Below, one piece after another: positions 56,480 to 64,000 of a DNA stretch of 64,000 nt. A model generated the notes under the pieces. The model did no database searches, was not told the DNA's origin, and worked only from the letters and a program-made list of their open reading frames with translations. Source of the stretch: Microbacterium yannicii. GTDB lineage: Bacteria > Actinomycetota > Actinomycetes > Actinomycetales > Microbacteriaceae. Each line of letters starts with the position of its first letter. The first letter of the stretch is position 1. The position numbers were made by a program, and so were the translations under genes. Where the stretch lies: the NCBI RefSeq assembly GCF_024055635.1, contig NZ_JAMXMB010000027.1:62001-126000 (forward strand), read 5' to 3'.

Positions 56480-57180
56480 TGTTCACCGGAATCATCGAAG
56501 AGGTCGGCGAGGTCACGGCTGTGGAGCCGTCGGGCGACGGCGTGCGCCTGACCGTGCGCGGACCGAAGGCCGTGTCGGATGCCGGCCACGGCGACTCCAT
56601 CTCGGTCAGCGGCGTGTGCCTCACCGTCGTCGGGCAGGGGCCCGACTGGTTCACGGCCGACGTCATGAAGCAGACCCTCGACATGTCGACCCTCGAAGGC
56701 GTGGCAGCTGGCCGCGCCGTGAACCTCGAGCGCGCGACCGCCGCCCACGGTCGCCTGGGCGGACACATCGTGCAGGGCCACATCGACGGCACCGGCACGG
56801 TGCTCGAAGTGCGCCCCGGCGCCGAGTGGCAGGTGCTGCGGATCTCGCTTCCGCCGGAGCTGGCACCCCTCGTCGTCGACAAGGGCTCGATCGCGGTCGA
56901 CGGCGTCTCGCTCACCGTCAGCGCGGCGAGCCCGGCCCCCGCATCCACGGTCGCTGCGGCTGCCGAAGCGTGGTTCGAGGTGTCCCTGATCCCCGAGACG
57001 CTCGCCGCCACCACGCTGGGCGCCCGGGTGCCGGGCGAGCGCGTCAACCTCGAGACCGACATCCTTGCGCGCCACGTGCAGCGCTTGCTCTCCTTCGCGG
57101 CTCCGGCCGCACCAGCGGCTCCGGTCGCACCCGAACTCCCCGCGGACGCGTCCGCATCCACGGAAGGAGGCTCGAAGTGA
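56479..57180 (+). CDS. ribE: Riboflavin synthase alpha chain
   Basis: The 233-residue protein starts MFTGIIEEVGEV and has the two lumazine-binding repeats. The first contains GDSISVSGVCLTV and the second starts GGHIVQGHIDGTG with SIAVDGVSLTV. It dismutates two 6,7-dimethyl-8-ribityllumazine molecules to riboflavin and the pyrimidine precursor. The last 30 residues (AAPAAPAAPVAPELP...) are an Ala/Pro tail beyond the usual end. A GTG just before the ATG is a less likely start. The stop overlaps the GTG of ribBA. Confidence 0.94.
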   Translation: MFTGIIEEVGEVTAVEPSGDGVRLTVRGPKAVSDAGHGDSISVSGVCLTVVGQGPDWFTADVMKQTLDMSTLEGVAAGRAVNLERATAAHGRLGGHIVQGHIDGTGTVLEVRPGAEWQVLRISLPPELAPLVVDKGSIAVDGVSLTVSAASPAPASTVAAAAEAWFEVSLIPETLAATTLGARVPGERVNLETDILARHVQRLLSFAAPAAPAAPVAPELPADASASTEGGSK

Positions 57181-58451
57181 GCCTTGCCACCATCCCCGAG
57201 GCCCTCGCGGCGCTGCGCGCCGGCCGGCCGGTCATCGTCGCCGACGATGAGAATCGCGAGAACGAGGGCGACGTCATCCTGTCGGCTCAGCTCGCCACCC
57301 CCGAGTGGGTCGCCTGGACCGTCCGCTGGACCAGCGGGTTCCTGTGCGCGCCGATGCCCACGGACTGGGCGGACCGGCTGGATCTGCCGCCGATGGTCGA
57401 GATCAACGAAGACGCGCGGGGCACCGCCTACACGGTCAGCGTCGATGCGGCGGACAAGGTCTCCACCGGCATCAGCGCCACCGACCGCGCGCACACGCTG
57501 AACGTGCTCGCCGACCCCGAGTCGAAGCCGACGAGCGTGATCCGTCCCGGCCACATCCTGCCGCTGCGCGCCGTCGACGGTGGCGTCCGCGAGCGCGCCG
57601 GCCACACCGAGGCCGCCGTCGAGCTGATGAAGCTCGCCGAGCTGGCGCCGGTCGGAGTTATCGGCGAGGTCGTCGCCGACGACGGCAGCATGATGCGACT
57701 GCCGGCGCTCCAGGAGCTCGGTGCGGAGTATGACATCCCGGTCATCACGATCGAGCTGCTCACGGCGTACCTCGACGAGCACGACCCCTGCGACCCCGCG
57801 ACCCGCAACGCCCACAAGCGCCGCGTCAGCCTGCGTGCCGAAGCCAACGTGCCGACCTCGCACGGTGCGTTCCGGTTCCTGGCGTACAAGGACCGGGTCA
57901 CCGGCACCGACCACCTCGCGGTCGTGTCGGGCGAGCTCGGCGACGCGCCGCTGGTGCGCGTGCACTCGGAGTGCCTGACCGGCGAGGCCTTCGGGTCGCT
58001 GAAGTGCGAGTGCGGCCCGCAGCTGGAGGCCGCGCTGGATGCCATCGAGCAGGACGGCGGCGTGGTCATCTACATGCGCGGTCACGAGGGCCGCGGCATC
58101 GGGCTCATCAACAAGCTGCGCGCCTATTCGCTGCAGGAACGGGGCCTCGACACGGTGGACGCCAACCTGGCGCTCGGCCTGCCGGCCGATGCACGGGACT
58201 ACGCGGCAGCCGCCGGCATCCTCTCGGATCTGGGCATCGAGCGGGTGCGCCTGCTCACCAACAACACCGACAAGGTCAATCAGCTGCGGGAACTCGGGCT
58301 CGACATCGTCGAGCAGGTGCCGCTGCTGGTCGGCGTCGGGCCGAACAACCACCAGTACCTGGCGACGAAGCGCGACCGCATGGGCCACCTGATCGCGGAG
58401 GCCGACCTCGCCGACGCGATCGCGAACATGCACGAAGGAGCAGAACGATGA
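57177..58451 (+). CDS. ribBA: Bifunctional 3,4-dihydroxy-2-butanone-4-phosphate synthase / GTP cyclohydrolase II
   Basis: The 424-residue fusion has a RibB half (1-205: [44 protein letters not shown]) and a RibA half with the zinc cysteines [20 protein letters not shown], the [10 protein letters not shown] motif and LLTNNTDK. It supplies both precursors, from ribulose-5-phosphate and GTP. In the RibB half the expected CxxM/T region reads FLCAPMP. GGAGG lies upstream of the GTG start, which overlaps the ribE stop, and the stop overlaps ribH. Confidence 0.94.
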   Translation: MSLATIPEALAALRAGRPVIVADDENRENEGDVILSAQLATPEWVAWTVRWTSGFLCAPMPTDWADRLDLPPMVEINEDARGTAYTVSVDAADKVSTGISATDRAHTLNVLADPESKPTSVIRPGHILPLRAVDGGVRERAGHTEAAVELMKLAELAPVGVIGEVVADDGSMMRLPALQELGAEYDIPVITIELLTAYLDEHDPCDPATRNAHKRRVSLRAEANVPTSHGAFRFLAYKDRVTGTDHLAVVSGELGDAPLVRVHSECLTGEAFGSLKCECGPQLEAALDAIEQDGGVVIYMRGHEGRGIGLINKLRAYSLQERGLDTVDANLALGLPADARDYAAAAGILSDLGIERVRLLTNNTDKVNQLRELGLDIVEQVPLLVGVGPNNHQYLATKRDRMGHLIAEADLADAIANMHEGAER

Positions 58452-58924
58452 GCGTCAAGGGCGCACCCGAGGCCACGGGCACGGTCGACGGCACGGGACT
58501 CGACGTCGTCGTGGTCGCGGGCACCTGGCACGAGACGATCACCGACGGCCTCATCGCCGGCGCCGAGCGCGCCGTCAAGGCCGCCGGGGCCTCGCACCGC
58601 ATCGTGCGGGTGCCCGGGTCGTTCGAGCTGCCCGTGGTGGCAAAGGCGGCGCTGGATGCCGGGGCCGACGCGGTCGTGGCGCTGGGCGTCATCATCCGCG
58701 GCGGCACGCCGCACTTCGAGTTCGTCTCCAATGCGGCGACGGACGGGCTCACGCGCGTCGCGCTCGACACCGGGAAGCCGGTCGGGTTCGGAGTGCTGAC
58801 GCTCGACGACGAAGCGCAGGGCATCGCGCGTGCGGGACTTCCGGGGTCGGTCGAAGACAAGGGCCACGAAGCCGCCGACGCCGCGATCCGCACGGCCCTC
58901 GTGCTGCGCGAACTGCGCGCCTGA
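58448..58924 (+). CDS. ribH: 6,7-dimethyl-8-ribityllumazine synthase
   Basis: The 158-residue protein shows [69 protein letters not shown] (catalytic His region) and [11 protein letters not shown]. It condenses the RibD-pathway pyrimidine with dihydroxybutanone phosphate. GAAGGAG precedes the ATG. It is the last gene of the FMN-controlled operon, which ends at the long palindromic repeat just downstream. Confidence 0.95.
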   Translation: MSVKGAPEATGTVDGTGLDVVVVAGTWHETITDGLIAGAERAVKAAGASHRIVRVPGSFELPVVAKAALDAGADAVVALGVIIRGGTPHFEFVSNAATDGLTRVALDTGKPVGFGVLTLDDEAQGIARAGLPGSVEDKGHEAADAAIRTALVLRELRA

Positions 58925-58934
58925 CGCGGGTCGG

Positions 58935-59006
58935 TCGTTGAGCGAGCGAAGCGAGACGAAACGCCTCGGACGTTTCGTCTCGCTCGCGCCTTGCTCGCTC
59001 AACGAC
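58935..59006 (+). repeat. GTTGAGCGAGC/GACGAAACG hairpin repeat after the rib operon
   Basis: The left arm runs to GACGAAACG and the right arm from CGTTTCGTCTCGCTCGC to CTCAACGA around a seven-base loop, giving a stem of about 30 bp with a few bulged bases. It lies directly downstream of ribH, so a terminator role is likely. Confidence 0.85.
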
Positions 59007-59036
59007 GGGGGCCCTGGTGATCGGCGAACCTTCAGC

Positions 59037-59042
59037 TAGACT
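59037..59042 (+). promoter_or_regulatory. -10 box of leaderless small membrane protein mRNA
   Basis: TAGACT lies six bases before the ATG at 59049. Confidence 0.5.
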
Positions 59043-59048
59043 GATGGC

Positions 59049-59402
59049 ATGGAAATCCTTCGCCACGTCGTCGTGCTCGTCCATCTCGTCGGCTTCGCCG
59101 TGCTGTTCGGCGCCTGGGTGGTGGAGGCGGTCAACGGCAAGCGACGCTTCACCCGGGTCATGGACTGGGGTCTCGCGATCGCCGCGGTCGCCGGGCTCAT
59201 CCTCGCTGCGCCGTGGGGCATCGAGTACGAGTTGAACTACGTCAAGCTCGGCGTGAAGCTCGTGATCCTTCTCGCGATCGGCGCCCTGCTCGGCATCGGC
59301 CGCGGTCGCCAGCGTAAGACCGGGTCGCTCCCGCCGGCGATGTTCTGGGCTGTCGGAGTGCTGACCCTGACGAACGCGGCGATCGCCGTGATCTGGCGCT
59401 GA
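59049..59402 (+). CDS. Small integral membrane protein of unknown function
   Basis: The 117-residue protein has four predicted membrane helices (about 4-26, 38-55, 65-84, 96-115), separated by NGKRRFTR, GIEYELNY and a basic GRGRQRKTG loop. The pattern of a helix with VVVLVHLVGFAVLFGAWVVEAVNG followed by a YVKLGVKLVILLAIGALLG helix recurs in actinobacterial Fe-S-protein-like or cytochrome-b561-like small proteins, but I cannot name a family. It is a monocistronic leaderless unit. Confidence 0.75.
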   Translation: MEILRHVVVLVHLVGFAVLFGAWVVEAVNGKRRFTRVMDWGLAIAAVAGLILAAPWGIEYELNYVKLGVKLVILLAIGALLGIGRGRQRKTGSLPPAMFWAVGVLTLTNAAIAVIWR

Positions 59403-59423
59403 CACACCCCGAAGAAGTGCGAA

Positions 59424-59454
59424 CGGATGCCGCGGCCCCGGGCCGCGGCATCCG
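59424..59454 (+). terminator. Terminator-like hairpin
   Basis: CGGATGCCGCGGCC and GGCCGCGGCATCCG form a perfect 14-bp stem with a three-base loop, followed by CTTTCC. Confidence 0.6.
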
Positions 59455-59491
59455 CTTTCCGCATCCGGGCCTCCGTCCGCGACCGCGGGAG

Positions 59492-59497
59492 TAGGCT
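59492..59497 (+). promoter_or_regulatory. -10 box upstream of the permease leader
   Basis: TAGGCT is eight bases before a GTG at 59506 and 138 bp before the permease start, so transcription should begin at or next to the leader GTG. Confidence 0.45.
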
Positions 59498-59505
59498 GGT
59501 TCTTC

Positions 59506-59661
59506 GTGCCGGGCGACACCGTCCGCACTCACGGTGATCCAGTGCAGTGCCGCCTGACGCGTCACCCTGCGTCTCGCGGACGCCCACCGCCGCATCCCAC
59601 CAGGATGCCCCGCTCCGCGCATGCCCAGGTGAAAATTGACCTCCCCCACCACCGCCGCTGA
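59506..59661 (+). CDS. Candidate 51-residue leader peptide overlapping the permease start
   Basis: GTG 59506 opens a 52-codon frame ending at TGA 59661, 25 bp inside the permease gene, in a different frame. The peptide is rich in Arg, His and Pro with one cysteine (PVQCRLTRHP). It is positioned for leaderless translation, and ribosomes on it would pass the permease start site AGGTGA. It could couple or attenuate permease translation. Without comparative data it may simply be an untranslated leader. Confidence 0.35.
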   Translation: MPGDTVRTHGDPVQCRLTRHPASRGRPPPHPTRMPRSAHAQVKIDLPHHRR

Positions 59662-61087
59662 TACCGCGGCCCCCGCGAATCCCCGTTCCCGCGTCATCCT
59701 CGCCAGCCTCGTCGGCACGACGATCGAGTTCTACGACTTCTACGTCTACGCGACCGCCGCCGTCCTGGTCTTCCCCCTCCTCTTCTTCCCCACCGGCAAC
59801 GACACCACGTCGCTGCTGCTGTCGTTCAGCGTGTTCGGCGCCGCGATGGTCGCCCGCCCGCTGGGCGCCGTCGTGTTCGGCCACTTCGGCGACCGCTTCG
59901 GCCGCAAGGCCACCCTCGTCGCCTCGCTGCTCACGATGGGTGTCGCGACCTTCCTCATCGGCTGCCTGCCGACGTACAACGAGATCGGCGTATGGGCGGC
60001 CGTGCTGCTGCTGGTGCTGCGCCTCGCGCAGGGCTTCGCCCTCGGCGGCGAGTGGTCGGGTGCCGCGCTCGTCGCCACCGAGAACGCCCCGGCGGGCAAG
60101 CGCGCCTGGTACGGCACGTTCCCTCAGCTCGGTGCGCCGCTCGGCTTCATCATCGCCAACTCGGTGTTCCTCGCCATCAACTTCCTGCTCCCCCACCCCG
60201 ACGGGGCCGCCCAGCGCTCGGAGGAGTTCTTGGCGTGGGGCTGGCGCGTGCCGTTCCTCTTCTCGGCGGTCATGGTCATCATCGGCCTGTGGGTGCGACT
60301 GCGCCTCGTCGAGTCGGAGACGTTCGTGAAGGCGGAGGAGAAGGGCGCGATCCGCAAGTTCCCGCTCGGCACCGTCATCCGTCACCACTGGTGGCACCTG
60401 ATCCTCGGCACGTTCATCATGCTGGCGACCTACGTGCTGTTCTACCTGATGACGAACTTCACGCTCGCGTACGGCACCAAGGCCACCCTCGCCGGCGCAG
60501 AGGCCGCGGCCGACGCCTCCGGCACCGCGTTCGACGCCGCCACGTATGTGCCAGGGCTCGGCTTCGGGTACACCGACTTCGTGGTCATGCAGATCGTCGG
60601 CGTCGTGTTCTTCGGCATCTTCACGCTGCTGTCGGGGCCGATCGCCGACGCGATCGGGCGCCGTCGGCTGCTGCTGTGGGTGACCGGTCTCATCATCGTG
60701 TTCGGTCTCACGTTCAACGTCTTCCTGCTGCCGCAGGTCGACCCGAAGTTCACCGGCGCACTCGTGCAGGCGTTCCTCGTGTTCGGCTTCATGCTGATGG
60801 GGTCCACCTTCGGCCCGATGGGTGCCGTGCTGCCGGAGCTCTTCCCGACGAACGTGCGGTACTCCGGCTCGGCGATCTCGTACAACGTCTCGTCGATCCT
60901 GGGCGCGGCGCTCGCGCCGATCGTCGCGGTGTGGCTGTGGGCCTCCGCCGGCGGCAGCCCCGTGCTGGTCGGGCTCTACCTCTCGGCGATGAGCGTGCTC
61001 ACGTTCATCGCACTGCTCCTCGCGCCCGAGACGAAGGACATCGACTACGACGCCGACCTCGGCGTCGGGGCGACCGGCTCGCTCTGA
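59636..61087 (+). CDS. MFS metabolite:proton symporter (MHS family)
   Basis: The 483-residue protein starts at TTG 59636 with AGGTGA upstream. It has twelve membrane helices and the MHS hallmarks: SLVGTTIEFYDFYVYATAAVLVFPLLFFP in helix 1, FGHFGDRFGRKATLVASLLTMG, QGFALGGEWSGAALVATENAP and SGPIADAIGRRRLLLW. An insert of about 35 residues (TKATLAGAEAAADASGTAFDAATYVPG) lies between helices 7 and 8. Family members import citrate, alpha-ketoglutarate, proline/betaine or shikimate; the substrate is unknown. Confidence 0.88.
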   Translation: MTSPTTAADTAAPANPRSRVILASLVGTTIEFYDFYVYATAAVLVFPLLFFPTGNDTTSLLLSFSVFGAAMVARPLGAVVFGHFGDRFGRKATLVASLLTMGVATFLIGCLPTYNEIGVWAAVLLLVLRLAQGFALGGEWSGAALVATENAPAGKRAWYGTFPQLGAPLGFIIANSVFLAINFLLPHPDGAAQRSEEFLAWGWRVPFLFSAVMVIIGLWVRLRLVESETFVKAEEKGAIRKFPLGTVIRHHWWHLILGTFIMLATYVLFYLMTNFTLAYGTKATLAGAEAAADASGTAFDAATYVPGLGFGYTDFVVMQIVGVVFFGIFTLLSGPIADAIGRRRLLLWVTGLIIVFGLTFNVFLLPQVDPKFTGALVQAFLVFGFMLMGSTFGPMGAVLPELFPTNVRYSGSAISYNVSSILGAALAPIVAVWLWASAGGSPVLVGLYLSAMSVLTFIALLLAPETKDIDYDADLGVGATGSL

Positions 61088-61101
61088 CCCCGGTCCTCAC
61101 G

Positions 61102-61143
61102 ACGACGGATGCCGCAGCCCACCCGGGTTGCGGCATCCGTCGT
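61102..61143. terminator. Bidirectional terminator-like hairpin
   Basis: Perfect 15-base arms (61102-61116 with 61129-61143, centred on GGATGCCGCA) can extend inward by CCC/GGG. It lies between the convergent ends of the permease and the ABC exporter operon and is followed by TTCG on the plus strand. Confidence 0.65.
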
Positions 61144-61157
61144 TTCGTGCCCGTGCC

Positions 61158-62003
61158 TCAGTCGAGGAACAGCGCGCGCAGGCGCTTCGTCGTGAACACG
61201 AGGCCGATCGCGATCATGACGACGTAGTACAGCACGTGCCACCACATCTCCGGGGTGAGGATGCCGGTCGTCAGACCGCGCACCAGCTCGACGCCGTGCC
61301 ACAGCGGGAACGCCATGATGATGTGCTGCACCCACTCGGGGTAGATCGTGATCGGGTAGAGCGTCGCCGAGAACAGGAACATCGGCAGCAGCACGAAGTT
61401 GATCCAGTCCATCTGCTGGAAGGTCTTCATGTAGCTGGTGACGGCCATGCCGAGGCTCGCGAACCCGAAGGCGATGAGGAGCACCGCCGGCAGGGCGAGG
61501 ATCGCGGTCCACGCGAGATTCAGGCCGAGGATCTGCATGATGATCATGAAGCCGGTGGCGTAGAGGAGGCCCCGCAGCAGCGCGTAGAGGATCTCGCCCA
61601 GCGCCACGTCGAGGGGCCCGAGCGACGTCGCCAGCATGCCCTCGTAGAGCTTGCCGTAGTTGAGCTTGAAGAAGACGTTCCAGGTGGAGTCGTAGATCGC
61701 GCCGTTCATCGCCGAGACGGCGAGCAGGGCCGGAGCGATGAACGCCGCGTACGGCACCTCGATGCCGCTGGAGGTCTGCACGTCGCCGATCAGCGAGCCG
61801 AGGCCGATCCCCATCGAGGCGAGGTAGAACACCGGCTCGAAGAAGCCCGACAGCACCACTGCCCAGCTCGAGGAGCGCGCGGCGACCAGCCCGCGCTGCA
61901 CCACGGACTGCGGGTTGCCCGCCCACAGCGCCCGCACGCCGCCGGTGCGCGTGACCGCGGTCTCGGTTCCTCCCGGTCCCTGAGCCTGTCGAAGGGAGCT
62001 CAT
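61158..62003 (-). CDS. ABC-2 type exporter permease (NodJ/DrrB-like), second copy
   Basis: The 281-residue protein has six membrane helices and the ABC-2 signature LLPMFLFSATLYPITIYPEWVQHIIMAFPLWHGVELVRGL. Residues 2-10 (SSLRQAQGP) are encoded by an exact copy of the 22-nt interspersed repeat, so the N-terminus is repeat-derived. The ATG overlaps the stop of the sister permease (ATGA). The two permeases probably form a heterodimer energised by the ATPase encoded upstream. Confidence 0.87.
   Translation of the reverse strand: MSSLRQAQGPGGTETAVTRTGGVRALWAGNPQSVVQRGLVAARSSSWAVVLSGFFEPVFYLASMGIGLGSLIGDVQTSSGIEVPYAAFIAPALLAVSAMNGAIYDSTWNVFFKLNYGKLYEGMLATSLGPLDVALGEILYALLRGLLYATGFMIIMQILGLNLAWTAILALPAVLLIAFGFASLGMAVTSYMKTFQQMDWINFVLLPMFLFSATLYPITIYPEWVQHIIMAFPLWHGVELVRGLTTGILTPEMWWHVLYYVVMIAIGLVFTTKRLRALFLD
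61975..61996 (-). repeat. 22-nt interspersed repeat, copy 3 (frame 3, within the ABC permease)
   Basis: On the minus strand it is identical to the copies at 26961 and 28174. Here it is read as S-L-R-Q-A-Q-G-P immediately after the start codon. Confidence 0.9.
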
Positions 62004-62952
62004 GCGCCGAGCCTCCTCTGGAAGACGCGTCGGCCGATCATGTACCCGCCGACCGACAGCACGAGCAGGTACCCGACGTGGATCACGATCGCGAACGGAT
62101 CGGCGGGCATGCCGTAGGTGGCGATGCGGCCGAGCTCGGTGGCGTGCCAGAGCGGCGAGACCCATCCGATCCACTGCAGCCACAGCGGCAGGGTGGCCAG
62201 CGGGTAGAACGTGCCCGAGAACAGGAACATCGGCATGAAGATGAAGCGCTGCACGAGCGCGACCTGCCCCTTGTCGTCGGTGATCGACGCGGAATACGCC
62301 ATGTACGGGATGCCGAACGCGAGGCCCGCGAGCAGTCCGATCGGAATCGTGAGCCAGCCTGTCGCCGGGTCGGGCACCGCCTGGAAGAGCCAGAGGAACA
62401 GGTAGTACGCCAGCACGACGACCACGATGCGCGCGGACGCGCCGGTCACGACGCCGCCCGCGATCTGCCCCGGCGAGAGTCCTGTCGCGCTGAAGCCGTA
62501 GAAGTAGCGGCGCCACTTGAAGCCCGCGATGACGGGGTACGAGAACTCCTCGGATGCCACCGAGATCGCCGCGGTCATGAGCAGCGCCGGCGCGACGAAG
62601 ACGAGGTACGACACCTCGACGCCGTTCTGGCTGATCGGCGCGTCGATGAGCGCGGCGAGGCCGACCGCAAGGCCCAGCAGGTAGAGGATCGGCTGCCCGA
62701 GAGCGCCGACGACGATGGTCCAGCCGTACGCGCGCATGGCTCGCACCATGTGCTCGGTCACGTACCAGGTGCCGAACGCGCGCGGCTTGCGTCCCCACTG
62801 CATCGCCTCGGCGCGCAGCTCGTCGAGCGAGAGCTGCGTGACGGTCGCCGACACGGGCCGGCCGGACGCGCCGGCATCGCCGGACGCGCCGGGTGGCGGC
62901 ATCCGCGACTCTGCCGGCTCGCCCGACGCGTGGGCGTCTTCGGGAGCCGCGT

Positions 62953-62956
<4 letters not shown>
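62000..62956 (-). CDS. ABC-2 type exporter permease (NodJ/DrrB-like), first copy
   Basis: The 318-residue protein has about 45 disordered Pro/Ala/Ser residues at its start, then LDELRAEAMQWGRKPRAFGTWYVTEHMVRAMRAYGW and six membrane helices with the ABC-2 signature FIFMPMFLFSGTFYPLATLPLWLQWIGWVSPLWHATELGR. It resembles the second permease. Both its start and its stop overlap neighbours by four bases. Confidence 0.88.
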
Positions 62957-63894
<938 letters not shown>

Positions 63895-63900
63895 CGCACC

Positions 63901-63906
63901 ACCCTA
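63901..63906 (-). promoter_or_regulatory. -10 box of the leaderless ABC exporter mRNA
   Basis: On the minus strand TAGGGT lies six bases before the GTG at 63894. Confidence 0.5.
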
Positions 63907-63949
63907 ACTCCCCGCTCCGACACCGCACAGCGCCCCGGCAGCGCACGGA

Positions 63950-63995
63950 TGTCAATGCGAGTTGACACTGCATCGGGTGTCAACTACGGTTGACG
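63950..63995. promoter_or_regulatory. Two tandem inverted-repeat operators
   Basis: TGTCAA-N6-TTGACA (63950-63967) and TGTCAA-N6-TTGACG (63978-63995) share the same arms and begin 28 bp apart. They lie 44-90 bp upstream of the exporter -10 at the window edge and look like sites for a TetR- or MarR-family regulator, perhaps of a divergent gene. Confidence 0.6.
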
Positions 63996-64000
63996 AACGG

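Overview
The window is a stretch of high-GC actinobacterial chromosome. Gene content, very short intergenic gaps, GTG/TTG starts, many leaderless promoters and intergenic GGATGCC...GGCATCC palindromes suggest a member of the Microbacteriaceae, probably Microbacterium or a close relative. That placement is an inference from style and gene order, not a measured identity. I see no rRNA, tRNA, prophage, transposase or CRISPR array. Nearly all of it is ordinary housekeeping and metabolic genes. The accessory signal lies in repeats and in two nuclease-like genes bracketed by repeats.

Layout: 0.1-4.4 kb holds an RNA methyltransferase divergent from maf, then the biotin-dependent acyl-CoA carboxylase alpha chain and a small unknown gene. 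4.5-8.9 kb holds a flavoprotein of the LpdA type without its redox cysteines, then purine nucleoside phosphorylase coupled to a phosphohexomutase-family enzyme with a large low-complexity insert. 8.9-9.3 kb is a tandem 163-bp repeat. 9.3-14.6 kb (minus strand) is a complete peptide ABC transporter operon. 14.7-16.6 kb holds an acetyltransferase and the first AbiEi-like/nuclease-fold gene. 16.7-24.6 kb is a mannitol PTS locus: PRD regulator, orphan IIB, HPr, enzyme I, mannitol IIBC and IIA, mannitol-1-phosphate dehydrogenase. 24.7-26.4 kb holds an alpha/beta hydrolase and a TauE/SafE permease. 26.6-30.4 kb is a translationally coupled trio (flavin monooxygenase, bile-acid-symporter-like permease, epimerase) whose monooxygenase carries a 13-unit tandem repeat. 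30.8-31.7 kb is the second AbiEi/DUF559-like gene. 31.8-40.2 kb (minus strand) is a nucleoside scavenging cluster: BMP lipoprotein, ATPase, two permeases, cytidine deaminase, thymidine phosphorylase, adenosine deaminase. 40.5-42.8 kb holds mannose-1-phosphate guanylyltransferase and a secreted GH10 xylanase. 43.1-46.7 kb is sdhCDAB. 46.8-51.6 kb holds YihY, exonuclease III, TrpRS, an acetyltransferase and an Fpg/Nei glycosylase. 51.6-55.0 kb (minus strand) is glpD-glpK. 55.1-58.9 kb is an FMN riboswitch and ribD-ribE-ribBA-ribH. 59.0-61.1 kb holds a small membrane protein and a metabolite permease with a candidate leader peptide. 61.2-63.9 kb (minus strand) is a DrrAB/NodIJ-type ABC exporter controlled by paired operators at the window edge.

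The themes that recur across loci are: (i) a TAnnnT box 6-8 nt before the start codon at about twenty genes, implying leaderless mRNAs; (ii) a 22-nt repeat present in three coding sequences, read in a different frame each time; (iii) GTTGAGCGAGC...GACGAAACGC repeats in four intergenic spaces; (iv) two AbiEi-like/nuclease-fold genes, each flanked by its own inverted repeats; (v) strong hairpins directly after two solute-binding-protein genes.
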